This document shows positions 1 to 11,697 of a stretch of DNA of 64,000 nucleotides, in pieces. The DNA comes from Saposhnikovia divaricata (taxonomy: Eukaryota > Streptophyta > Magnoliopsida > Apiales > Apiaceae): NCBI GenBank assembly GCA_036435485.1, contig CM071599.1:9512803-9576802 (forward strand). The letters run 5' to 3'. Each line of letters starts with the position of its first letter. The stretch's first letter is position 1. The position numbers and the translations under genes are program-made. Below the pieces are notes generated by a model, which saw nothing but the letters and a program-made list of their open reading frames with translations, was not told where the DNA came from and searched no databases.

Positions 1-550
1 TGTTAGTGCATTAAGATTATATGGATGCCTGCATTTTTTTATGGTTTATTCATTTTACTAACATTGCATAGAAAGTCATGATTAAATGCCAATGTGTTGC
101 AACTTCTTTTTTTCTTAGCATTAAGGTTTTCTGAAGGGGCTCATGCGGTTATGTCAGTGCCATTTCGTAAAGGGTTGTCTTTTTATTTACAAATTGTTGC
201 AAATAAGATTCATTCTGTTTCTGAACTGGTTCATTCCAAAATTGATCTTAGTGTAAACGTGTTTTAGATATTGCTGCAGGACAAGTAAACATCATACTCC
301 TATATACAAACTAAACATATATCTTGAACCGAACTAAAATCTATAACATGTCTCATAAAATCATACTCCTACAAACTAAATAACAAACCACATTTTCGAG
401 ATAATTCTGAATTTCTGATCACCGTAATTGCTTTAACTTAAATAAATCCAAAGTTTGAAAAATAGTTAATCAGAACAAATTCCAGTATTATCATCCTGAT
501 CGCAATCTCGCTTAAATCACAATAAACTCAACAGTTATAATTTAAATTAC

Positions 551-870
551 AAAGGTCAGCTTGCGAATGGAATCTAACAATGTCAATTATCTTTCTTTGT
601 TTCATTAGATATATTCCTTTCGTGTATACCTGAAGATGGCTCAGTTGGTTGAGACTGGGACTTTAGGGACTTGCAATTCCAAGGTCCTAGGTTCGATTCT
701 GGTTGTGCCTTTTTATATTTCCAAAGATGGTGATAATAATAATAATTTTTTTTTAAATTATGATTTTCTATGATTAGAGGATTAGAAATGGGAGAAAAGA
801 TAAATTCAATAAAATAAATAAATTCATATTGTCACTCTTAAACTCCAAATAATACTGGCCTGAGTTTTGC
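551..870 (+). repeat. tRNA-like dispersed repeat, copy A
   Basis: First of five copies of a repeat (others at 945, 7897, 8222 and 8760). It has a head of about 80 bp starting GGTCAGCTTGCGAATGG. Next comes a tRNA-sized module with an A-box-like TGGCTCAGTTGG near 637 and a B-box-like GGTTCGATTCT near 691. An AT-rich tail shared with copies B and E follows. The tRNA-like part lies downstream of the head, not at the 5' end as in ordinary tRNA-derived SINEs. I see no poly(A) tail or clear target duplication. Confidence 0.6.
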
Positions 871-944
871 TATTGGAATGAGTTGCAAGTCCAGGAGTAA
901 ATGACATGGCTCAATATTTTTTCTTGGCCCAAAAAAATATTTCC

Positions 945-1500
945 AAAGGTCAGCTTGCGAACGGAATCTATACAATGTCAATTATCTTTCTTTGTTACAG
1001 TTCATATATTCCTTTTCTTGCATTAACTTTCAACCAAGGATGGTTCAGCTGGTTGAGATGGGGATTTTAGGGACTTACAATTTCCGGGGGTCTATGGTTC
1101 GATTCCGGTTAGGGCTATTTTTAATTTATGGAGTGCCTGTTTGGCTGTCAGCTTCTTTTAAGGACTTATTTTCGGGTAAAAATTTTATATTTTTATAAAT
1201 TTTTTTTTATACAAGTATTTAATTTATGTTTGAGATTCAATAAGTTGCAAAAATAAGTTGGAAAATTAGGACTCTTAACTTTCAACTTAAAATAAGTTGA
1301 CTTATTTTGAAAAATAAGTTCTCCCAAACACCCCCGGAGTTATATATGTAGCATATTTCCTATACATTTAGCATATTTTGTTACAATATGTTATAAATAA
1401 TTTTAAAAGTATAAAAAGAGTTCTGATAATAATATATTTTTTTAAAATTATGATTTTGTTTATGATTTTCTAGGATTAGAAATGGTGGTAAATATATTTA
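945..1500 (+). repeat. tRNA-like dispersed repeat, copy B, interrupted by a MITE
   Basis: Same head (945-1028), tRNA-like module (about 1029-1110) and AT-rich tail as the other copies. The tail is split by a roughly 200-bp insertion at 1134-1335. The tail resumes at 1336 and matches the uninterrupted tail of copy E (8925-9080). Confidence 0.6.
1134..1335. mobile_element. MITE-like insertion inside repeat copy B
   Basis: The insert starts TGCCTGTTTGG and ends CCCAAACACCCCC, giving imperfect terminal inverted repeats around TGTTTGG. Its ends carry mirrored ACTTATTTT/AATAAGT stretches. GGAG occurs on both sides (1130-1133 and 1336-1339). Copy E lacks this segment and so acts as an empty site. 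The superfamily is not settled: the TGTTTGG ends suggest hAT, but the direct repeat seen is only 4 bp. A similar element lies at 30,661-30,881. Confidence 0.5.
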
Positions 1501-1920
1501 GTGCTTGTCCAAAATAATTATTCTAAAATTTTTGGGATGACACTTTTGTCCAAATTCTAACAACAAAATCTTCTACCTGTTAACTTTGTGTAATTCAAAT
1601 ATTCAATGATAAATAGATAATTGGATCTCATAATTCTAATTATCTCATAAATCAAGGTACCATCGAGAATTTTCCAACAAAAAAAAGGGTTATTTTTTAT
1701 ATTAAAAAAATTAAAATTCAAAGCATAAAAAAGGGGTGACGTGGAGACTCGTAACAGAGAAGTAGAGAACCACCATTACATTTGGCGTGTCCTTGCCCTT
1801 ATTTATTGTTTTGTTGGTGTTTATCTTTTTGCTCACTCCACTTCTCCCGCCACTCTCCTCACTTGTTCTTCATTTCATCCTCTCTCCTCTCTCAACTCTC
1901 TCTCTCAAAATTTGAAATCT

Positions 1921-1922
<2 letters not shown>

Positions 1923-1975
<53 letters not shown>
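1923..1975. repeat. CT microsatellite in the ASY1 5' leader
   Basis: Pure (CT)n run of about 50 bp ending roughly 16 bp before the ASY1 start codon. Pyrimidine tracts are common in plant 5' leaders. The long open frames reading Ser-Leu across it are artefacts. Confidence 0.9.
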
Positions 1976-1979
<4 letters not shown>

Positions 1980-1990
1980 GGAGATTAACA

Positions 1991-2172
1991 ATGGTGAGAG
2001 TGAATGTTTTTGTTGTAGAGATATTGTTTGAAATTTTGTGAGTTTCGTTTTTGAATTTCGACCTAATTCGTGTTCTCGATATCATTATATTGTATTTTTT
2101 TTCTCGAATTTCAGGTTGTTGCACAGAAACTCAAGGAAGCTGAGATCACTGAGCTTGATTCGCTTCTCTTAG

Positions 2173-2268
<96 letters not shown>

Positions 2269-5200
2269 TTGTGTGTGTTTGTGCGCTTGTATGTGTATTT
2301 GTGTGTGTATTTATGTGTGTTATGATGTTTATTTAGGATTAACTGAATTTTTTTTGTGAAATTGACTTGTAATGTAATTTTGGATGTTAGCGGTTACTGT
2401 TTTCTGTTGGTGCTGTAACTAATTGTTGTTTGAGTTTGCAGTTTACTGTAATTGCTTCATTTATATGATTAACAATAGATATATGGATATTGTGTTTCCT
2501 ATCCGCTTTACTATTGTTGTGTAACGGTGTTTATGTCTAATTGAACAGACAAGGAACCTACTACGCATTGCGATATTTAATATTAGCTATATAAGAGGAC
2601 TTTTTCCTGAAAACTATTTCAATGACAAGTCGGTTCCAGCTCTAGGTATGCCATCTTGTTACAACAAGCAAATTTATCGCTATGAGATTCTTACATCTTA
2701 GGTCTGATCTGTTTATTTTGGTGCTGAAATCCTTAACAGAGATGAAGATTAAGAAGCTAATGCCAATGGATGCAGAGTCAAGAAGAATGATTGATTGGAT
2801 GGAGAAAGGCGAGTTAATCATTAGTGTTCAAATTTACAATGAAGAAACGTCTTCTCCTATTTTGTTTCTCATGATTTCTCTGTTTCTCCTCTATTTGTTT
2901 AGGTGTCTATGATGCACTGCAGAAGAAATACCTGAAAACGCTTCTGTTCTGTGTGTGCGAAACAGTAGAAGGACCAATGATTGAGGAATATGCCTGTAAG
3001 AAAACTTCACCATCAATGTAGTGGAAGTATCATAGATTTACCATCTTAGTGACTGGGTGCGTCAAGAAGCAAACAAAGAATTTTGTAGTGGAAATAACTG
3101 CTTTTCATGTGCTTTCTGTTACCACGCATGTTAACTTATAGTCATTAATTTCTGGACCTAAATGTTATGGAACCAAACCTAGTCATCTATCTGTGTATCT
3201 TGTGTTAAATTAATTTCAGCTACTGCTACATTAATAACTTCCAACCTCCTTGCCTGCAGTTTCTTTCAGTTATTCAAACTCCGAAAGTCAAGAGGTTTCA
3301 ATGAATGTGAATCGCATTGGAAATAAAAGGCAAGGGGGGACATTCAAGTGCAACTCGAGTACAGAAATTACTCCAAATCAGATGAGGTATGTACATCAAC
3401 TAATTGCATTGTTCACTCACATCTCAGATCTGCTATTTTTGTTTATGCAAATTTTACTTTTGATACAATATGTTAAATGCAGGAGTTCTGCTTGCAAAAT
3501 GGTCCGTACATTGATTCAGTTAATGAGAACTCTGGATAAGATGCCAGAAGAGGTACATTTGCATACTAGTTACTGTGTTGCTGATTAACATGCACAGGTT
3601 CATTTCCACATTTAGTGTATTAACTCTGGTATATATTTGCAGCGGACTATATTGATGAAACTACTGTATTATGATGATGTCACGGTAAGCCCTTTCATTT
3701 CACTTGTTTCATCTTCATTTTCTTTTAGTTCTCTTGTACTGCTAATGAAGGTTCTTCAGCTTAATAATCCTTAAAATTAAGAAAGTCAAGTGTGTTTTGA
3801 TACTAAACCCAATATAAAGATCTAGGAATTATGCAGCTCATCCGTTTTAACCTTTTTAATAAGAGCTGACATTTCCTGAGACTAATTGCCTTAATATAGT
3901 ATCTCTTCTACTGAAATCATGTCCATCTTAGGAATTAGCCCTGATAAATTTAAAAGTGCCGCTGTAATATTATCTAAAGATTCTATTACACATACTTGTT
4001 ACAGCCTGTGGACTATGAGCCGCCATTCTTCAGAGGCTGCACAGAAGAAGAAGTTAACAATCCATGGACCAAGAATCCTCTGAAAATGGAGGTTGGCAAT
4101 GTCAACAGCAAACATCTAGTTTTAGCTCTTAAGGTAAGGGAAAAGATACAGGAGTACATAATCCTTTATATTTCTATGCATAAAGTAATCAATTGTTTTC
4201 TTGGAAACTTGTACAGGTTAAGAGTGTACTTGATCCTTGCGAGGATGAGAATGATGATATGCAGGATGATGATGTCAGCTTGGGGCCCGATTCTGTTGAA
4301 GGAGATGCAAGTGACTCGGAAACTGAGGTGAACCATATGTAACTAGGTTCTTATAGTCTTAAACTATACATAATTATCAGAAACTTAATCAAGCTTGGTA
4401 ATATGATATAATTTGTAATATCTTTCAGACCATAGATGAAGGCCAGTATGTGGTTGCACCAGTAGGTAAGTTGCATGTCAGCATCTTTGGTTTTATGACA
4501 TTGATTTAAGATTTTGAATTGTAATGCCAAAGCTATTTCTTGCAGACAAAGAAAGGGTTCAAAAAAATCAATCAACAATTGATGACGGTACACAGCATTA
4601 AGCAGAAACTGTACAATAACACCACTGGCATCAATATACGGATGTGATAAAGTAATTTAACAGGCTGTACTTGCCAATTTGCAGATGACACTCAGGATCC
4701 AATTGAAGGTGAAGAGCAATTTCGTCGAGTAAAGGAGTGGATTAGTTCTTACCACCTTGGCACTGTGGAGCTTACAGATGTTCTCTCGAATTTCTCTGAC
4801 ATATCAGTGGTATAGACTCACTATGTGGATTAACATGGGTTTTACATTAACTGGTTAGCTGCAGAAATCTTGACAAACCAAGTTCTCAGTTTATTTACAA
4901 TTCCTACTTTCCTTAATTGCAGGTTCTTATTGAAGGTACATGGAGGTTTCAATCAATATACAAAGTTTTAAGAAAAAGGCATCTACCCTGTAACTTTATC
5001 CTGGACAGATTTAACTATTCTATTTCATTGTGACTGGTTTCAGAAGTTATGGACAAGCTGGTAAAGGAGGACACTCTAACAAAAAGTGGAACAAACACTT
5101 ACATCATTAATAAGCTGAAGGTGTTTTCTCTAACTTTTATAATCTATTTATCTCCTAATTTAGTTCTTCGTCCCTGATCCTCATTGTTATAGAAACTATG

Positions 5201-7320
5201 GTTCCAGAAATCTGACTATGAATTTGAAGCTGTAAAAGAGGAAAATGATGGCCTGATATTTCGAAATGGCAATAGGTTTCAGCCTAACATGGATGAGGAT
5301 CATATGTATATGAAGGTAAATATGGACCAACATTTTATGAATCGTTTATCTTTTCTTCTTCCTGTGACAAAGTTGCATGTCTTCTGCTAACCATGCTACT
5401 GGATCCAGTAACTTATTTGCTAATAGCTACTATTCTTGTTTATGTACAATTCACGTATTTTTAGCTCATATATGCTTTCTTTTTCAAATGGCAAAGGTCC
5501 GTGCATTCTGCTAACCAGGCTACTGGATCCAGTAACTTATTACCCAATAATTCAGCTTAGTGTCTTCTCTACTAGAAAACTCTGATTTCCATTTATATTT
5601 AAGCTCTCACAACTCACAAGTCTTAATTTATAGTTTTTGCAAGTTTTCAATTATGCCTACATATGCAAGTCAAGATAGAATATAAGATTGACAAGAATGT
5701 ATGATTTCAATCTTTGTTGTATATTTAATATATAAATTGCATGTCTCATTTGTAGTAATGGTTTCCCTATAAGACCAGAAATGAGTTCTATCAAAATTTA
5801 TCTGGGAGTTGATTTATAATATAATAAAGATAATGAGATGTCAACTAATTCTTAAGTTTTCAGAATGTAAATGTTGCTCAAGTCTCTTGCAATTGTTTGC
5901 AGGCACTATACCATGCTCTTCCAATGAACTACATTACTGTTTCCAAGCTTCACAACAAGCTTGAAGGAGAAGTCAACCAAACTACTGTGCGCAAGCTAAT
6001 TGATAAAATGACAAAAGAAGGGTTTGTCGAAGCACAAAGCAATAGAAGACTTGGTATAGCATTTGAGCTATAAAAGTATTTTCAGTGCCTAAACCAGATT
6101 TGATGATTGTTTACATATTCCTTTTATTTCTGCAGGAAAGCGTGTGATCCATTCTGATTTAACAGAGAAAAAAATGCATGAAGTCAAGAAAAACTTGAAC
6201 CTTGATGAGATGGTGGAAGTTTAAAGTTCTTTATGCACATTATTTTAAAAATTTCCTTTTTAAACAGATTTATAATAAGCCAATTATATTGATAGGAGTT
6301 GGATGAACCCCAAAGGAAGCTGAACCAATCAGAAGCTCAAACACTAGGTATTATTGATAAAAATGTTATTCCCTCTATTTCGCACTGAAAGATCCAATAT
6401 TTTAACTGTGTATGTCAACAACCAGGAAGCAAACAAAGGGACTTGTCTACTTGTGGTGGCGTTCGCTCCATCGGATCAGATCTTACTCGAATGATAGGAA
6501 AATCTGATGCATATCAGAATGGATCTATCAGGAGTGACCATACTGTTGTAAAGATGAAAGAGCCTGGGACACCCACAAGCAGAGCTCAGGTATGTCTGGT
6601 CAACAACTTCCTTAAATTTACCAAGTAACAAATGTTTTGCTTTCTGATTTTCTATGTCTTTTGACCCAGTATCCTATAATCATCACTTTTCTGAATCATG
6701 CAGCCAGCAGCTTCAAGGGAGAGTTTCGCACAACTAATGGAAAATGGCAGAACCAATGGGAATGGTGACAACGGCGGTGAGTTTGATGCAGTCATGTGTA
6801 GCAAGTCTTCATCTCAGAGCAAGCGGTCCAGAAAAGCAAGCGCTGTAAGCTTTCAACCATTGCTGTATTTTTAGGTCTAGTTAATAGTCATCTGCCACTT
6901 AGACTGATACTCCATGCATCCACACACACACACATACACACACAAAAGTTTGCTAAATTTTTAATTTGTTCCTATAGATCCCCCTCCCCCCACGGTAACA
7001 ATCTGTATCTATCCTCATGCATAAGGATATGAGCTTTCAGTGAAGAATTGGAACAAGGATATGAGCTTTCAGTGAAGAATTGGAACAAGGATATGAGCTT
7101 TCAGTGAAGAATTGGAATGTAACATTAAAATTAAGTACTTGATCTAAGGACATCACGTCGTTTTATGTTACAGTAATGATTAATGAGAACTCGATTTCTG
7201 GGACAAAAATAGTCTTATACGACTCTTTTAAGGAGACTTAACTTGCCGTTTTCTTTTTGGTGACAGGTTAAGGAGCCTATTCTTCAGTACACCAAGCGCC
7301 AGAAAGCTCAAGTTGCCTAG
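1991..7320 (+). CDS. ASY1: ASY1, meiotic chromosome-axis HORMA protein (22 exons)
   Basis: Predicted 617-aa protein, close to the roughly 600 aa of Arabidopsis ASY1. Exons: 1991-1993, 2115-2171, 2549-2645, 2740-2808, 2903-2995, 3260-3386, 3483-3552, 3643-3684, 4005-4133, 4217-4327, 4429-4465, 4546-4587, 4685-4809, 4923-4935, 5044-5120, 5193-5315, 5903-6053, 6136-6212, 6296-6347, 6426-6589, 6704-6844, 7267-7320. All phases join, giving 1,854 nt. The N-terminal HORMA domain (about residues 10-230) holds the family signatures LLRIAIFNISYIRGLFPE and SSACKMVRTL. An acidic linker follows (ENDDMQDDD). A SWIRM/winged-helix region comes next (about 290-440). The conserved tail EPILQYTKRQK matches the C-terminal region known as the closure motif in this family. 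The family organises the meiotic axis and promotes inter-homologue crossover. Exon 1 codes only the start Met. Intron 4 is GC-AG and exon 14 is 13 nt. Confidence 0.95.
2176..2264. repeat. CT microsatellite at the 5' end of ASY1 intron 2
   Basis: About 90 bp of (CT)n begins within 4-5 bases of the intron 2 donor (GTAATCTCT, donor at 2172). It is followed by a GT-rich stretch to 2325. It may vary in length between individuals. Confidence 0.9.
7023..7118. repeat. Three tandem copies of a 32-bp unit in ASY1 intron 21
   Basis: The unit begins AAGGATATGAGC and ends AATTGGAAC. It occurs three times head to tail, nearly identical, within the last intron of ASY1. This is a minisatellite with no visible coding role. 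Confidence 0.85.
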
Positions 7321-7896
7321 AAGGAATTGGAACGCAGCTGATAGATCCCAGAGTTCTTTTCCACTTATTCGTATTTCATGAGACAAAAAGACTCGTCTAC
7401 TGCATATATGACTTGAATCAGCTTTCTTCCTTTCTTTGTTGAACCAGGTTATTCATATGACTAATGACTGGATATGTAATAGATGTGTTTATCCTTATTA
7501 TGTTAACAGTTCTGACTTCGCACAAAAATCCCCAAATTTTGTTGGAGGTCCAACAAAACATGCAACTAGGCAAAAGTATGATGAACAATTGAACATTGGC
7601 AATTAAAGGGAACTGTTTTGTGTGTTTAGATCCATGTCTGTAATGTTTGCATTTCTATCTTTGGTTGGAAGAATTAAGAAATCGTGATGCTAAGATTTTT
7701 TTGAGCTGCATGGTTTTATTTGAATTTCTATCTTCTGCTGCTCCCAATTTGCAGATGTGATACACTGCGTCTTATCAATTTATTATCCCCTTAAGTTGGA
7801 TAGATGCTATAACCCTTCCCCTGAACTGACTTTAAACAACTCGAAAGCTACTTCCAAAGCTCTCTCTCTTTTTCTCTAAGCTTAATTCTTTTTTAA

Positions 7897-8057
7897 GTAT
7901 GCGAATGGAATCTATACAATGTCAATTATATTTCTTTGTTCTAGTACATTTATTCCTTTTCGTGTAGCATCTTCCACCCAAAGATGCTCAGCTGGTTGAG
8001 ATCGGTATTTTAGGAATTTACAATTCCAAGGGCTTAGGTTCATTCCGGTTAGGCCTT
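7897..8057 (+). repeat. tRNA-like dispersed repeat, copy C
   Basis: Head GCGAATGGAATCTATACAAT, then a module with ATGCTCAGCTGGTTGAG (A-box-like) and TTAGGTTCATTCCGG (degenerate B-box). Confidence 0.6.
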
Positions 8058-8221
8058 TCTTTTTTACGACGTTCAAACAGACATTTCGCTTAAATGAAAA
8101 AGGAGGGCATTAGGCATAAAACTAGTACTACCTTCAGATTTCAATCCAGTGTCTTTGCTAAGTTCCATGGTCGATTTTTTGTTAAAGAAAACAAGAGTAT
8201 GACCTTCCAAAAAAATATTTC

Positions 8222-8391
8222 CAAAGGTCAGCTTGCGAATGGAATCTATACAATGTCACATATCTTTCTTGGTTCCAGTACATATATTCCTTTTCGTGTA
8301 TCAACTTCCACCCAAAGATGGCTCAGCTGGTTGAGACTGAGAATTAGGGACTTCCAATCTCAAGGTCTTAGGTTTGATTCTGGTTAGGGCC
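8222..8391 (+). repeat. tRNA-like dispersed repeat, copy D
   Basis: Best-preserved head (AAAGGTCAGCTTGCGAATGG) with an intact A-box-like TGGCTCAGCTGG. The B-box is altered to GGTTTGATTCTGG. Confidence 0.6.
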
Positions 8392-8550
8392 TTTTTTTTA
8401 TTTCCAAAGATGGTGTGCTGCTCCCTTGCATCCCATTTTGCAGATGTAAATTGTAATACTCTGCTTCTTATCAATTTAGTATCCCCTTAAGTTGGAGAGT
8501 TGCTGCAATTCTTCCCCTGAACTGACTTTTTAAGTCGATAGCTACTTCCA

Positions 8551-8695
<145 letters not shown>

Positions 8696-8759
8696 CTCTC
8701 TCTCCCCCCATCTCTCTCTCCCCCCCTCCCCCCTCTAAGCTTAACTCTTTTTTTAAGTG

Positions 8760-9140
8760 TGTGCATGTACTATATACAATGTCAATTAGCTTTCTTTGTT
8801 CCATTACATATATTCCTTTTCGTGCGATATCTTCCACACAAAGATGGCTCAGCTGGTTGAGACCAACACTTTAGGGACTTGCAATCCCAAGATCTTCGAT
8901 TCCGGTTAGGGGTTTTTTTATTTAAAGAGTTATATGTGTAGCATATTTCCCATACATTTAGCATGTTTTGTTACAATATGTTATAAAAAAATTTAAAAGT
9001 AAAAAACGAGTTCTGATAATAATATTTTTTTTTAAATTATGATTTTTCGTATGATTTTCTAGGATTAGAAATGGTAGAAAATATAAATTTAATAAAAACA
9101 GATTCATATTGTCGCACTTGAACTCCAAATAAGAACTAGA
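8760..9140 (+). repeat. tRNA-like dispersed repeat, copy E with full AT-rich tail
   Basis: The head begins within TATATACAATGTCAATTAGC. A TGGCTCAGCTGGTTGAGA module follows, then an uninterrupted tail (8925-9140) that matches the tails of A and B. It supplies the empty site for the MITE in copy B. Confidence 0.6.
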
Positions 9141-9940
9141 TGAGATTTGTCAGTATCCTGAGCAGAATAATTTTAAAGTTGTTTATGAGATATGGCAGTC
9201 ACAGAACGACCCTGTTAGAGATAAAGCATCTCAAAGAAAAAGGTTAAGTGGAAGTGCAAGCGAGAAAAAGATGGCTCCCATTTGTCAAAAATTCACAGAT
9301 TTGAAGGTTCTTGCCATGGACGAAAAGCTCCGCCAAACCAAACAGTTCCAAGATGCATTAGAAGTATCAAGTTTGAACAATGATTTATTCCTCAAATTTC
9401 TCCAGGAACCAAATTCAATGTTCTCCCAGCATCTGCGCAATTTGAAGTTCCTCCCACCTTCATCTAATATAAAGCGTATTACAGTTCTTAGACCTGCTAA
9501 GATGCTAGATAGCAGCAAAATTGCTGGATCACAGAAGCAGTTCCAAATAAAGAAAACTTCCCAGACCGAACAGGTAGGTAACCGGGACAAAGAGCTTTTG
9601 GATTTTTCAGTCCAACACATTGTAAAGCTGAGGATAGTCATATTCAAACAACACGGATAGTGGTACTAAAACCTAGCCTTGCAAAGTCTCAAGACACTAA
9701 AACTGTTGTTTTTGAGGTCAAAATCTGTTCCTGTATCTTCTACAATTTATGGTTCGAGGCTTGATCTAGAAGTTTCCAGTCCTAATATGGAGAAAACTGA
9801 ATTTATGAAGGAGGTGATAAAGGAAAGGACTGTGAAATTTAAATTGAAGGAAAGAGTTTCAAATTTGTTTTTCTTAAGAAATAAAACAATTTGGCAAGGA
9901 AGAATCAAGCCAACCTAATTCTGTAACTGACTCTGGATGT
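9140..9940 (+). pseudogene. Relic of a TRM/LONGIFOLIA-like (DUF3741) gene
   Basis: An open frame read from about 9145 through 9271-9657 contains LRQTKQFQDALEVSSLN, FLKFLQEPNSMFSQHL and KRITVLRPAKMLD. This is the block typical of plant TRM/LONGIFOLIA-type proteins, which link cortical microtubules to the TTP phosphatase complex. After about 9600 the homologous reading (TTRIVVLKPSLAKSQDTK) continues in another frame up to about 9710. A further scrap with MEKTEFMKEVIKE follows. There is no start region, no C-terminal DUF4378 and no introns. The piece looks like a dead fragment, perhaps carried in by a TE. Identification is from motif memory only. Confidence 0.55.
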
Positions 9941-10335
9941 CATCACAGCAATGTGGCATCTGAGCCTGATAGTGACATGCATTGTCAAGAAAAGTACCTG
10001 CTTTAGATTTGTTTGTTAAGCATGGAACCACCAGGTTAATTTGTATGCCTCACACATGGTATATTGATTTTTACTGAATTCACATTGTAATGATTCGAAG
10101 ATTAATCTATACAGAGATGGCTCCTGAGTACAGTTATAGTAATTACCGAATGACTTGAATAATAAACTGATTAAGAAATCTATCCAAACAGCAGAAATCG
10201 TTTCTGCGTTTCATACAGTCATACTTGTCATGATTAAGCAAGTTTAAACATGCAAATTGATTAAACACAAATTAATAAAAACAAAGATAAATCATACATC
10301 CAAAGACTCAACTAAAACAAGCAAAGCAGAACGAA
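9941..10335. other. Intergenic, no feature seen
   Basis: AT-rich DNA between the TRM-like relic and the stop codon of the minus-strand F-box gene. It probably includes the 3' flank of that gene. No ORF, repeat or RNA gene is apparent. Confidence 0.5.
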
Positions 10336-11697
10336 TTAAAGATTCCTTTCGTCTTTGTCACTTGCATCAGCATCACCAAGTAAAACCAAACTCGCATCAC
10401 TGAGTAAAACCAAACTCTCCACAAATGCAGAAAACATTGGTACATGTAAATTCTCATAGTAGGCCAAACCTTTACAAGGCCATAAATCTTTCAAATCAGC
10501 AAATTCCCTTACCTCCCTGTTGTCATTATTATACGAGACTAATCCAGACTCATTCTTTTTTCTTAGTATCATCTCACCATTGTTCCTAAAACCTAATGGC
10601 AACCATTCATATATTCCTTGAAGATTAATACTCATCTTCCTACACCAAACCACATACGCGTTCCCCGTCTTTGCAAGTATCCACAGATCAAGCGTACCCG
10701 AGTTGCTGTTGACAAAAAGAGAAAGTGATTCACCACATGCTTGAATAAAAGACTTCCCCGAGGAACAGTCTTTCGGAAACTTGATCTCTGAAATATTTTT
10801 ATTCTTCAAATTAAAACCGACAACTACTTCCCCTTCAGTTTGTTTCTTCCCTAGCCAATATGCAGAACTATTTACCAACACAGAATTATTTGTCAACTCA
10901 AAGCGCAGAGAAAGATCAACATCGTTAAATTGGACAGTATCCCATGAATTAGAGCTAAGACTATAAACATCAACAGTGATTGACCACTCTGTCAACCTCT
11001 TATTATCCAGCATAGGACACATCACAATCTTAACCACTTGGTAATCATTCAACTCCGTCGAATATCCAAAAGCCATATTTACCCTACAATTATTAACAAG
11101 GTTGGAACTTGTATCAAAGTGCAGCGGTGTAGCCGGAAGTCTTTTAGTTTTCCGGATGGTAGGGTTCCAAAGATATATGTTGCTATCATGTTTCAACTCC
11201 AAACTTGACACACATAGTACACCATTCGACATCCCGTACCATGTTCCACAACCAGGAGGAAATTGCAGCTTGTAGTATTCTTCACATTGTTTGTAATCAT
11301 AACGTACAGAAAACGGATCTCTAGAAGCAGAGCTAAAAAGAAGATACATATTCGAGGAAGAACAAGAACCCTTTTGATAATTCAAGTGGAGTTTAATGAA
11401 GTCGGGAGATTTTATAAAAAAATACCATGATTTTTGAACAAGAACCCTTTTGATAATTCAAGTGGAGTTTAATGAAGTCGGGAGATTTTATAAAAAAAAT
11501 ACCATGATTTTTGAACAAGAACCCTTTTGATAATTCAAGTGGAGTTTAATGAAGTCGGGAGATTTTATAAAAAAATACCATGATTTTTGAACAAGCATGC
11601 ACTCACCAAGACATTTAAGTGGAAGTCGATTAAAGATTTCTGATAAGATATCTGCGGACTTGGGAAAAGAGTGATCGATTGATTTATATTTTCCCAT
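10336..11697 (-). pseudogene. F-box gene (F-box-associated type) broken by a tandem triplication
   Basis: Read on the minus strand, the start at 11697 gives an N-terminal F-box (ADILSEIFNRLPLKCLGEC, then FIKSPDFIKLHL). The body at 10336-11385 has the F-box-associated signature YLWNPTIRKTKRLP and about 340 residues, normal for the family. Such proteins are substrate receptors of SCF ubiquitin ligases. Between the two parts a segment occurs three times in tandem (11361-11436, 11437-11513, 11514-11589; 76, 77 and 76 bp). The first repeat junction shifts the frame and a stop follows at 11488-11490. The two extra units total 153 bp, so the far side is back in frame, but the stop inside blocks a full protein. 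There is no sign of an intron that would remove it. Confidence 0.75.
11361..11589. repeat. 76/77-bp tandem triplication inside the F-box gene
   Basis: Three head-to-tail copies, each starting AACAAGAACCCTTTTG and ending CATGATTTTTG on the plus strand. The middle copy has one extra A in its poly-A run. Near identity points to a recent event. Confidence 0.9.

Noticed and set aside
551..710. Genuine tRNA gene cluster (five similar A/B-box sequences)
   Set aside because: Anticodon and acceptor stems do not form by eye, and the copies carry a shared non-tRNA head, so they are repeats.
1741..2336. Open frames reading Ser-Leu or Arg-Glu repeats across CT tracts
   Set aside because: They are translations of CT microsatellites in the ASY1 leader and intron 2, and the same holds at 8487-8837. 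The ASY1 exon structure explains the region.
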